Source: Bacillus canaveralius (GTDB lineage: Bacteria > Bacillota > Bacilli > Bacillales > Cytobacillaceae). From it: 64,000 bases of DNA. Each line of letters starts with the position of its first letter. The first letter of the stretch is position 1. Below, one piece after another: positions 54,894 through 62,660 of the stretch. A program made the position numbers and the translations under genes. The DNA lies in NCBI RefSeq assembly GCF_002860125.1, contig NZ_PGVA01000024.1:186001-250000 (forward strand). The letters are read 5' to 3'. Below the pieces are notes generated by a model that saw only the letters and a list, made by a program, of their open reading frames with translations, had not been told where the DNA came from and ran no database searches.

Positions 54894-55245
54894 CTCCCTC
54901 TATAAAACCAGAAAAGTAGCCCTTCTTATATATCTCAAGTTCCTGTTTACTTAAATCACTATCGTAATCGTCATATATATAATCTTCAGTTGCTGCTTCA
55001 TATCCATCATCATATCCATCATCAAACGTTGATTCTTCATCTATGGAACTTAATTCTTGTTCAACATCTTCATCATGATACGGTTCAGTTGAAGAATCAT
55101 CTGAATAAGATAGAGATTTTACATTTTCTTCCTCTTCTGAAACATTTTCACTTTCAGCCTGAGCCCATCCTTCAGCGTAACCTTTTCCATATGAGCTGAC
55201 ATCATTGTATGGAGATTTTTTGGATATGGGACGTAGCTGCCTTGC
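54847..55245 (-). pseudogene. 5'-truncated acidic protein remnant with GY repeats
   Basis: The open frame from 55245 to TAA 54847-54849 has no start codon with a ribosome binding site. It encodes SSYGKGYAEGWAQAESENVS, long Asp/Glu/Ser-rich stretches, DDGYDDGYEAATEDY and YKKGYFSGFIEGGGG. The compositional bias runs evenly to the left edge of the Rrf2 copy at 55267 and stops there, so the 5' end was probably lost when that block arrived. No family was recognised. Confidence 0.55.
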
Positions 55246-55266
55246 TCAGACTAAAAAGGACCTCAA

Positions 55267-55572
55267 GGGCCCATAAAGGTTTTAACAAGCAACCCTCCTC
55301 CAATGGGCAGCTTTCATATGATGTAATACTCACACACCCCATCGGCGCCAGCGGTCCCTCTAAATTCCGAATCACTTCTCCAATGATGATTTCACGGGGG
55401 CTTCTACTTAGTTTATATCCTCCATTCACACCTCTTTTGCTTTGAACGTATCCGTTTCTTTTTAATTGCAAAAGAAGTTGTTCTAAATAATTGATGGGAA
55501 CCAGAATTTTTTCAGATATTTCTCCAATAGATGTTAGTTGATCTTTATTGTTACCTAAACATATAAGTGCAC
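55267..55572 (-). pseudogene. Truncated second copy of the Rrf2 regulator gene
   Basis: 306 bp align without gaps to 30855-31160. The encoded text ALICLGNNKDQLTSIGEISE to CPLEEGCLLKPLWAL differs from the intact gene at about four residues in 100. Both ends are missing: the first 11 residues (MKISSRGEYALR region) and the last 25. The three cysteines and the reading frame are kept, and many changes are silent. A fragment of a TSUP-like gene lies directly upstream, as at the intact locus. Confidence 0.88.
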
Positions 55573-55655
55573 TAACCAGGCTGCGATTGGAGCTGCGATA
55601 TACCCTGGGTTTTCTTCTTACATTGGGATGGACGCATGTTAACATTCACTGTTTT
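55573..55655 (+). pseudogene. Fragment of a TSUP permease gene
   Basis: Plus-strand text near 55600-55650 reads TLGFLL then TLGWTHVNI. It corresponds to TLGFLITLGWTQIHL of the intact TSUP gene (31940-31990). Only 20-25 codons are recognisable before stops. It lies divergent from the Rrf2 fragment, which keeps the order of the original locus. Confidence 0.6.
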
Positions 55656-55740
55656 AGCCGCTTTTGAAGATCGGCTGCCATTCCTGGACAGCCTTATTCT
55701 TATGCAACGGGGCAGTTTAGTGCACTAATTAATTATTGAA
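55655..55740. repeat. Dispersed non-coding repeat, copy 1
   Basis: GAAGATCGGCTGCCATTCCT followed by AACGGGGCAGTTTAGTG. Related text (GCTGCCATTCCT, CGGGGCAGATTAAT) recurs at 56310-56440, and a weaker copy at 43124-43160. Confidence 0.55.
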
Positions 55741-55790
55741 TAAAAATTGCATATGAAAGAGAACCATAAAGAGTAAAGGGGTGATATTCA

Positions 55791-56264
55791 TTGAAAAAGT
55801 CAAAGCTATTATTAAGTGGGATGGTCTTAATCTCTTGGCTATCAATTCCTTTTTTAGGATGGAACAGCATAAAGAGATTTCTTTCTTCATCATTATTCAT
55901 TTCTTTCATTCTTATGATTGAAGCTTACATTGGTAAAAAACGAAAGTGGTGGGTTTTCTTTACAAAAATTAATCCAAATGTTAATGGGGAATTACCTTTT
56001 ATTTTGGGACCGTTTTTAGCTGGTTCATTATGGATTTTTAAATTGACTTATGGAAAATTCACACAATACATTTTCGTCAATGCAATTTTTAATATAATCT
56101 TTGCTTATCCATTAACTTGGTTATTTAAAAAGTTAGAAATATATTCATTAGTTCGAATCAAACCATATCAATTTTTCCTCCTTATGTTTAGCAAAGCATT
56201 TTTAATGTATGGATATCAATCAATTATTGAAGAAAAGAAAAAATGTATTGACACAATTCATTAG
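55791..56264 (+). CDS. Multi-pass membrane protein of unknown function
   Basis: 157 aa from TTG 55791 with AAAGGGGTG upstream. There are four or five hydrophobic segments (LLLSGMVLISWLSIPFLGW; LSSSLFISFILMIEAYIG; FILGPFLAGSLWIFKLTYG; FVNAIFNIIFAYPLTWLF). The spacing and KKRKWWVFFTKINPNVNGE are typical of an uncharacterised bacillar membrane family. No function can be assigned. Confidence 0.75.
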   Translation: MKKSKLLLSGMVLISWLSIPFLGWNSIKRFLSSSLFISFILMIEAYIGKKRKWWVFFTKINPNVNGELPFILGPFLAGSLWIFKLTYGKFTQYIFVNAIFNIIFAYPLTWLFKKLEIYSLVRIKPYQFFLLMFSKAFLMYGYQSIIEEKKKCIDTIH

Positions 56265-56309
56265 ATTACACAGTAAACTAAGTTAGTCCTAATTCTTGTT
56301 GCACGAACG

Positions 56310-56440
56310 GTGCTGTAGTTGAAGATATGGCTGCCATTCCTCGGTAGCTTTTTCTCCAATGGCTGCTTTTCTTGAAGACCTAGTTGTCATTACCTGGAAT
56401 TTTTTTTTTTTCTAACTGAACTACCGGGGCAGATTAATTT
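56310..56440. repeat. Dispersed non-coding repeat, copy 2, with a T-tract
   Basis: GGCTGCCATTCCTCGG, TGGCTGCTTTTCTTGAAGAC and ACCGGGGCAGATTAATTT echo the element at 55655-55740. A run of about 13 T lies at 56399-56411. Confidence 0.5.
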
Positions 56441-56563
56441 AAGAAGAGTAAGTAACTAAGAAAAGATCTAAAATACATGGGCAAAATGTAAGTTTGTGGA
56501 TTTTAGTATTTACTGCAACCTCCATCATGCCCTGAACATAAATTTCTTAGGATATTGATTTTC

Positions 56564-56767
56564 TTATTGAAACTTTTGAGGGTACTCAACATAAAATTCA
56601 ACCAAACCACATTTGGGGCAAACAAATTGAGTTAAATTGGTTATTTTATCAGTCTTGGGGCCGAAAAGTCCTTTTTGACCTTCCTTTTTATAGATTCGAA
56701 ACGGGCCCGCATGATCCAGTTCTCCCTCAACCATTAAAACATCACATTTTGGACAAGTATGTTCCAC
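56564..56767 (-). CDS. Small zinc-ribbon protein
   Basis: 67 aa from GTG 56767, 8 bp after GGGAG; longer starts lack a site. Two CPKC knuckles (TCPKCDVLMVEGEL and FVCPKCGLVEFYVE) enclose about 40 residues, a DUF-type zinc ribbon. Its partner is unknown. Confidence 0.75.
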   Translation of the reverse strand: MEHTCPKCDVLMVEGELDHAGPFRIYKKEGQKGLFGPKTDKITNLTQFVCPKCGLVEFYVEYPQKFQ

Positions 56768-57044
56768 ACTTTTAACTCCCTTCAAAGTAATTACTATTAA
56801 ATTTTCCATTAACACAGACTCAGTACAAAAAAATATCCAATACCAGCTCACAGTGTTTAGGTATTGGAAAACTTTAACTTATAATACTCATTGCAAAACA
56901 TTCTGTCAATATTATTTCCCACATGATAATAAGCTTTTTATCCTAAACTTCCTTTTATTCATTATAAGAGATTATACCTATTATCAAAGCTGTTTGTATT
57001 AGCCTATAATCCTAAGTTTTATTTTATTGTTATAAATCATTTCA

Positions 57045-57245
57045 TCATATAACGTTAACTTGTAAATCTTGAATGTTAGAACTTCTGCCTGTACCATCAA
57101 TAATTAAATCAACTTTATCCATAGGGTTTTGACTCTTGATATAAAACTCTTCCGCTGGCATCCATAAATCTTCCCATAAGTGTCGCTTCTCTTCACCATC
57201 ACGTTCAATACCTCTAGACAATCTTAATTCTCTTTTTTCAAGTGG
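57045..57245 (-). pseudogene. 3' fragment of a P-loop uridine-kinase-like gene
   Basis: The readable text YPLEKRELRLSRGIERDGEE, then WEDLWMPAEEFYIKSQNPMD and VDLIIDGTG, matches the C-terminal end of uridine-kinase-like P-loop proteins. No Walker A half is present upstream. Instead the sequence runs into the 3' end of the sirohydrochlorin chelatase gene, so a deletion joined the two. Confidence 0.65.
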
Positions 57246-57987
57246 ATAATTTAGTTGCCATATCGGCATTTGTCGCACGCTGGACGACAATGTCTTCAAT
57301 AACGCGATGGCTGCTCAGCGCTCCGGTATGCAGGATCTGCTGGCCCAGGGCCTGCCTCCTCCCCACTTTTTGCCTCACTTCATTGAGAAGAATCCCGTCA
57401 AATAATAAATAGGGAATGACGATGACCCGCCCGGCGGCATTGCCGCATACCACATCAAGCCCTTCGTCAAGCAGCGGCCTGGAGGCAGCCAGGTAGCAAA
57501 CATGGACTTGCTGGATGGCGAGTCTCTCTTCGATTCCGGCTGCGATTTCATTGAATGCAGCCGGAATCCCGGGATCGCTGCTGCCCCTTCCAACGATCAG
57601 GATGGAATCCAGGGAACACAGGTCCATTATCGTTTCTTTAACAAGCACGGCTATTGCATCAAGAATTCCCCCCTGGACTCCGAAAGGGTCTGCGACATTT
57701 ACTTTCACATCGGAATACTGCTTAAGAAGCGGCTCGAGGGCATTTGGTATATCAGCCTTTATGTGCCCGGCTGCCAGCAGGAAGAGAGGCACAACGGTAA
57801 TTTCAGTTGCCCCCCGCTCCACACAGCGCCGAAAGCCTTCACTGATTAAAGGTTCCGTCAACTCCAGAAACGCTATTTCCTGGATCGGTGCGTCAACTCT
57901 GGGAGTTACTTTTTGTAAAAATTCCTTTACATCTGCCACTCCCTTTTTTGATCGAGTGCCATGTCCGATATAAAGAATTGCATGCAT
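57238..57987 (-). CDS. sirB: Sirohydrochlorin ferrochelatase, CbiX/SirB type
   Basis: 249 aa with two CbiX half-domains. The metal-binding histidines are in LYIGHGTRSKKG and LLAAGHIKAD. The second half begins ILIVGRGSSDPG. It inserts Fe2+ into sirohydrochlorin to make siroheme for nitrite reductase. The ATG follows AAAGGAG and lies 17 bp after the SUMT stop. The last 15 residues may be altered by the junction with the kinase fragment downstream. Confidence 0.9.
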   Translation of the reverse strand: MHAILYIGHGTRSKKGVADVKEFLQKVTPRVDAPIQEIAFLELTEPLISEGFRRCVERGATEITVVPLFLLAAGHIKADIPNALEPLLKQYSDVKVNVADPFGVQGGILDAIAVLVKETIMDLCSLDSILIVGRGSSDPGIPAAFNEIAAGIEERLAIQQVHVCYLAASRPLLDEGLDVVCGNAAGRVIVIPYLLFDGILLNEVRQKVGRRQALGQQILHTGALSSHRVIEDIVVQRATNADMATKLST

Positions 57988-58004
57988 GGCGGATGGCTCC
58001 TTTC

Positions 58005-58781
58005 TTATGCAAGTGCAACAGGTATGTGGGGAGCGATATCTTCCTTAAACCAATTTAACTTTTTGTGCAGACGGACGACCTCTCCAATGACAATCATGCT
58101 CGGGTTGGAGATATCCGCTTCCTTGACACGCTTCTCAATCGTTTCAAGAGTTCCCGTTATGGTGCGCTGATCATTTAAAGTTCCCCACTGCACCAGTGCA
58201 ATCGGGGTATCCGGGCGTTTGCCGTGCTGGATTAACTGCTTGGTTATCGCAGGAAGGTGATGCACCCCCATATAGATACAAATGGTATCAACAGCGTTTG
58301 CCAAATGGGCCCATTGATGCTCTGCTTCTATGTCTCCGGCCTGGTGTCCGGTAATAAAAGCAAAGCTTTTGCTCAATGTCCGGTGGGTAACCGGAATTCC
58401 TGCATAAGCGGTTGCAGCAATCCCTGCGGTTATGCCAGGAACAATTTCAAACGGGATGTCGTTTTTGGCACATTCCAAGGCCTCTTCCCCGCCCCGACCA
58501 AACACGAATGGATCCCCGCCTTTTAAACGTACCACACGAAGCCCCTCTTTCGCATACTTAACGAGGAAATGGTTAATTGTTTCTTGCTTCATCGTATGGT
58601 AGTGAGGCAGTTTGCCGCAGTAAATAAGCTGCGCGTCTTTATGTGCATGTTTAAGAAGCTCGGGATTCACTAGCCGGTCATATAGGATGATATCTGCCTG
58701 CTGAATACAGTGCAGTCCTTTTAACGTAATGAGCTCCGGATCCCCGGGGCCCGCCCCGACCAAATAAACGGTTCCTACCAT
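58005..58781 (-). CDS. cobA: Uroporphyrinogen-III C-methyltransferase (SUMT)
   Basis: 258 aa from ATG 58781 (MVGTVYLVGAGPGDPELITL); AAAGGGTGG lies at proper distance. SUMT motifs follow: YDRLVNPELL, VVRLKGGDPFVFGRGGEE, VPGITAGIAATAYAGIPVTHR. It makes precorrin-2 from uroporphyrinogen III. The B. subtilis counterpart at this locus is NasF. It belongs to the siroheme branch that supplies the nitrite reductase encoded upstream. Confidence 0.95.
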   Translation of the reverse strand: MVGTVYLVGAGPGDPELITLKGLHCIQQADIILYDRLVNPELLKHAHKDAQLIYCGKLPHYHTMKQETINHFLVKYAKEGLRVVRLKGGDPFVFGRGGEEALECAKNDIPFEIVPGITAGIAATAYAGIPVTHRTLSKSFAFITGHQAGDIEAEHQWAHLANAVDTICIYMGVHHLPAITKQLIQHGKRPDTPIALVQWGTLNDQRTITGTLETIEKRVKEADISNPSMIVIGEVVRLHKKLNWFKEDIAPHIPVALA

Positions 58782-58848
58782 CCCGTACCACCCTTTCAAG
58801 TCCTCGTTGGTGAAAAAACCTAATTTTCTTAAAATTAAATATAACTTA

Positions 58849-59655
58849 TCATTGTTTGGCGTAATAGTTCTCCAAGGCTATGATGGCGCTGCCCATTCGT
58901 TCCAGCTCGGGAACAATAATTCTTTCTACTCCTTCATCACGCAGGGCGGCAGCGGTAACCTTTCCAACCGCAACCGCTACGACATCACTGGCAAATGCTT
59001 TGAGAACATCTTCCAGGAAACCCTTGTCCCTTGCATGGGAAAAGAGAAAACGGGCTTGAGGTGTGCTTGTAAAATTAACAGCATCAATTTTGGCGTCCAG
59101 GATTTCATTTATTAGCTGATTAATGATTTCAGGATTTGGAGGGACATGGTGGTAAGGCAGAATTTCTTTGTATCCTGCTTCCTGTTCCTCTAAAAAATGG
59201 ATTAGTTGGGGTGCCGGATCGCCATGGAGCTGGAGTGCCACTCGGCTTCTTTTTAGATTGTGTGTTTGCAATGACCTTACCAGCCCTGCTGTACTGCCAT
59301 CATCATCCCTTGCCACCGGTGTAATACCAAGACGCTTTAGAGCATTAACCGTTTTATATCCCCTTGCAGCCACTCTTGCTTGACGAATCGCGTCCACAAA
59401 TTCATTCTCCAGCCCCATGCCTTCGGCTATTTTATATAAGGTTTCAGTCCCTAGTCCCGTCGTGAAAATGAACCAGTCATATTTTCCTTTAACGAGTTCA
59501 TTTATATCCTTCTCAATATTGGAATCATCTAAATAAACGGTTCCCTGGGCCGGGCGGACAAGCGGAATGCCGCCCAGATTCTCGATGATCCTGCTAATCT
59601 CCTCTGTTTTGCGCGTACCTGCCAGGGCAATTTTTTTCCCTTCTAACCGTTTCAA
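58849..59655 (-). CDS. hemD: Uroporphyrinogen-III synthase (HemD family)
   Basis: 268 aa. HEM4 fold: IALAGTRKTEEISRIIENLG at the N-terminus, DWFIFTTGLGTETL, AARGYKTVNALKRLGI and AVNFTSTPQARF. It closes the tetrapyrrole ring before SUMT. Start is TTG 59655 after GGGGGT. Divergent HemD copies in nas or nir operons probably support siroheme output in addition to the heme-cluster copy. Confidence 0.9.
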   Translation of the reverse strand: MKRLEGKKIALAGTRKTEEISRIIENLGGIPLVRPAQGTVYLDDSNIEKDINELVKGKYDWFIFTTGLGTETLYKIAEGMGLENEFVDAIRQARVAARGYKTVNALKRLGITPVARDDDGSTAGLVRSLQTHNLKRSRVALQLHGDPAPQLIHFLEEQEAGYKEILPYHHVPPNPEIINQLINEILDAKIDAVNFTSTPQARFLFSHARDKGFLEDVLKAFASDVVAVAVGKVTAAALRDEGVERIIVPELERMGSAIIALENYYAKQ

Positions 59656-59738
59656 TATCTTACCCCCATATCAATAAACTATTATCTTTCTATTTTATAG
59701 CTACTGATTATCAAGCGGCGAGTTTTTCTGAATGTTTC

Positions 59739-60062
59739 TCATTCAAAAATCAGATAAACATTTTCTCCTTCAAGATTCGTCCGATACGTTTGTACGCATC
59801 CGCTGTCAGGCTCCTCTACCTTTCCGTTATCCAGACAGATTTTCCAATCATGCATCGGACAAAAAACAAATTCTCCGCTTACCATTCCTTCACTTAATAC
59901 TCCGCCTTTATGGGGACACCGATTTTCGACAGCACGTACCGTTCCGTTCGAAAGCTTGAATATCGCAATTTCTTTATTTCCCACCTGCATTGTTTTTCCC
60001 AAGCGTTCAGGCATGTCATAAATTTTCCCGACGAATACCTTTATTTCTGTCTTATTAGTCAT
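59739..60062 (-). CDS. nasE: Nitrite reductase small subunit (Rieske)
   Basis: 107 aa with the Rieske 2Fe-2S ligands CPHKGG and CPMHDW, as in NirD/NasE. It is required for NADH-dependent assimilatory nitrite reduction with the large subunit encoded directly upstream. The gene lies 31 bp after nasD. Confidence 0.95.
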   Translation of the reverse strand: MTNKTEIKVFVGKIYDMPERLGKTMQVGNKEIAIFKLSNGTVRAVENRCPHKGGVLSEGMVSGEFVFCPMHDWKICLDNGKVEEPDSGCVQTYRTNLEGENVYLIFE

Positions 60063-60093
60063 TTACAAAGCCCTCCTCCAGTATGTTTTTGTC

Positions 60094-62508
60094 TCAGGAC
60101 ATTTGTATCATTTCGAACAACTTCTTAGTTGTTTTTTGGTCCTCAACAAGTTCCTTCCATGGGTCTTTGTAAATCGACAAGGCTTCATCCATTCGCTTAT
60201 TCAGAGCCCTGCGGTTTTCTGGATCATCAAGTACTTCGCGAATGTGAGTTAAATCAAGGCGCTCAATCCATGCGGATGTCCGTTCCAGATAATTTGCTGT
60301 TTCCCGATAATATTGTAAATAGGCTCCGGTAATTTCAATGACTTCTTCTGCCGTCTTCACTTTATATAATAAGTCTGCAACCCGGAGATGCGTTCCGCCA
60401 TTTCCGCCGGCGTAAATTTCCCAGCCGCCGTCAATTCCAACAAACCCGAGGTCTTTAATCCCTGATTCTGCACAATTCCGCGGACATGCCGAGACTCCCA
60501 TTTTTACTTTGTGCGGAGTGGAAAGACCCTCAAATTTTTTCTCCAATGCAATTCCCAAAGAAATGGAATCCTGAGTGCCGAAGCGGCAATACTGCTCCCC
60601 GACACATGTCTTAACCGTTCGAAGAGACTTTCCATAAGCGAATCCGGATGGCATATCGAGATCCTTCCAAACCTTGGGCACATCCTCCTTTTTGACGCCC
60701 AATAAGTCTATCCGTTGTCCGCCGGTTACTTTAACAAGGGGAATGTTATATTTATCGACGACATCGGCAATTTTCCTTAAGTCATTAGAATTGGTAACTC
60801 CCCCGTACATTCTCGGAACAACTGAGTATGTCCCGTCTTTTTGAATGTTGGCATGCATGCGCTCATTTACGTATTTGGATTCTCTTTCATCCTCATATTG
60901 AAGTGGATTCACCATTCCCAGATAGTAGTTTAAAGCAGGACGGCATTTTGAGCACCCCTCATCGTTTGACCAGCCAAGAACATTCATGACCTCTTTCACA
61001 TGGTTCAGCCCTTTTGCCCTGATTTCTTCTACAACCTCTTCCCTTGATAAATCCGTACAGCCGCAAATGGCTTCTTTCGTTTCTTTGGCAGCGAAATCGG
61101 TTCCCAGGGTATGCTGCAGCAATTCAGCGACAAGCGGTTTGCAGCCACCACAGGAGCGGGACGCACTTGTGCAGGCCTTGACTTCATCCACTGATGAACA
61201 GCCTTTCTCATGAATGGCTTGGACGATGGCTCCTTTTGAAACGCCGTTGCAGCCGCAGATAATGTCATCGGCCGCGAGAGAAGCCACCAGGCTGCCTTCT
61301 GCTTGTTCGCCTGCAGGCTGGAGGAGTGTGACCTTGGAAATTCCGGTTATGTTGGTTTGCTTACGGATCATGGAAAATAGCCGGTTGCCTTCGCTGCTGT
61401 CCCCGAATAAAACCGCGCCGACAATTTGATTTCCCCTTAAGACGATCTTTTTATATACACCTTCATGTTCATCAAAAACCTTGATCGAAGTTTTCGTGTC
61501 ATCCTCTGTAAAATCTCCGGCTGAGAACACTTCGACACCTGATACTTTTAATTGCGTAGATAAAACGGACCCTTCATATGGATTCGTTTTCACCCCGCAA
61601 AGTTTTTTGGCCAATACCTTTGCCTGCTCATATAAGGGAGCTACGAGCCCATAAGGAATTCCGCGATGCTCCGCACATTCCCCAACTGCGTAAATATGTG
61701 GCGTACTGCTTTGCAAATAATCATTAACGACAATACCACGGTTTACCGAAAGGCCGCTTTCCCTGGCAAGCTGCACATTTGGAATAATGCCTACCGCCAT
61801 CACAACGAGATCCGCTTCAAGCGCGGTACCATCTTTAAACCTTAATCCCTCCGCACGTCCATTGCCAATAATGGCCTCTGTCTGTTTTTCAAGCAAAAAT
61901 TTCATTCCTTGCTTTTCCAATTCCTTTTGCAGAAGCTTTCCGGCAGTTGGGTCTAACTGGCGTTCCATCAAATAGGGGGCAAGATGGATCACCGTAACGT
62001 CCATCCCTAAATTCAACAGCCCCCGGGCTGCCTCCAGGCCCAGCAATCCGCCGCCTATGACGGCTGCCTTTTTATAGTTTCTGGAAGCCTCGAGCATAAT
62101 ATCTGTATCCTTTATGTCCCGAAAAGCGGTCACGCCCCTTTTATCGGCCCCTGGAATTGGAAGCATAAAAGGCAGAGAGCCTGTGGCTATGATTAATTCA
62201 TCATAGTATTCAATGCGCCCCGAATCGGTATAAACGGTTTTTGCTTCAGCATCAATTTTCTCAACGGTTTCCCCCGTATATAATTGGATATTATTCTCTC
62301 TGTACCAATCCCAATCATTTAGGGTAATATCGACCACATTCGTATCTCCCTGTAAAACCTTCGAAAGCAGGATCCTGTTATAATTCGGGTGCGGTTCACT
62401 GCCAAAGATCGTAATCTCGAATTCATCTTTTGATATTTTTAATATCTCTTCGATGGCCTTTACTCCAGCCATACCGTTGCCTACAAGAATTAGCTTTTTT
62501 TTCTGCAA
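60094..62508 (-). CDS. nasD: NADH-dependent assimilatory nitrite reductase large subunit
   Basis: 804 aa. Domains in order: an FAD/NAD(P) oxidoreductase (residues 1-400; VGNGMAGVKAIEE, VIGGGLLGLEAARGL), a BFD-like 2Fe-2S domain (CGCNGVSKGAIVQAI, CGGCKPLV) and a second one (CGCTDLSREEVVEEI, CSKCRPALNYY), then nitrite/sulfite reductase repeats with 4Fe-4S/siroheme ligands (CVGEQYCRFG, ACPRNCAESG). It reduces nitrite to ammonium. Start is TTG 62508 after GGAGG. A TnrA-type box lies about 65 bp upstream. Confidence 0.96.
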   Translation of the reverse strand: MQKKKLILVGNGMAGVKAIEEILKISKDEFEITIFGSEPHPNYNRILLSKVLQGDTNVVDITLNDWDWYRENNIQLYTGETVEKIDAEAKTVYTDSGRIEYYDELIIATGSLPFMLPIPGADKRGVTAFRDIKDTDIMLEASRNYKKAAVIGGGLLGLEAARGLLNLGMDVTVIHLAPYLMERQLDPTAGKLLQKELEKQGMKFLLEKQTEAIIGNGRAEGLRFKDGTALEADLVVMAVGIIPNVQLARESGLSVNRGIVVNDYLQSSTPHIYAVGECAEHRGIPYGLVAPLYEQAKVLAKKLCGVKTNPYEGSVLSTQLKVSGVEVFSAGDFTEDDTKTSIKVFDEHEGVYKKIVLRGNQIVGAVLFGDSSEGNRLFSMIRKQTNITGISKVTLLQPAGEQAEGSLVASLAADDIICGCNGVSKGAIVQAIHEKGCSSVDEVKACTSASRSCGGCKPLVAELLQHTLGTDFAAKETKEAICGCTDLSREEVVEEIRAKGLNHVKEVMNVLGWSNDEGCSKCRPALNYYLGMVNPLQYEDERESKYVNERMHANIQKDGTYSVVPRMYGGVTNSNDLRKIADVVDKYNIPLVKVTGGQRIDLLGVKKEDVPKVWKDLDMPSGFAYGKSLRTVKTCVGEQYCRFGTQDSISLGIALEKKFEGLSTPHKVKMGVSACPRNCAESGIKDLGFVGIDGGWEIYAGGNGGTHLRVADLLYKVKTAEEVIEITGAYLQYYRETANYLERTSAWIERLDLTHIREVLDDPENRRALNKRMDEALSIYKDPWKELVEDQKTTKKLFEMIQMS

Positions 62509-62572
62509 TCGAAGCTCCTCCTTAGAAAGTTTCTAAAAAGATAACACATTTTTAATATAAGTAACGTAAATA

Positions 62573-62589
62573 TGTTAGAAAATCTGACA
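62573..62589. promoter_or_regulatory. TnrA/GlnR box upstream of nasD
   Basis: The minus strand reads TGTCAGATTTTCTAACA, which fits TGTNANAWWWTMTNACA at every defined position. TnrA activates B. subtilis nas genes under nitrogen limitation from such sites. It lies 65-81 bp upstream of the nasD start, suitable for activation. Confidence 0.85.
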
Positions 62590-62604
62590 TGGTTTTTTCA
62601 AAAA

Positions 62605-62635
62605 AAAGCACGAACCTAAGCAGGTCATGCTTTTC
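62605..62635 (-). terminator. Terminator of the nitrate reductase gene
   Basis: On the minus strand AAAGCATGACC pairs with GGTTCGTGCTTT, with a small bulge, followed by TTTTT. It lies about 26 bp past the stop, so nasD is probably transcribed from its own TnrA-dependent promoter. Confidence 0.7.
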
Positions 62636-62660
62636 TTTGAAATAAAAAAGAGTTTTATTT

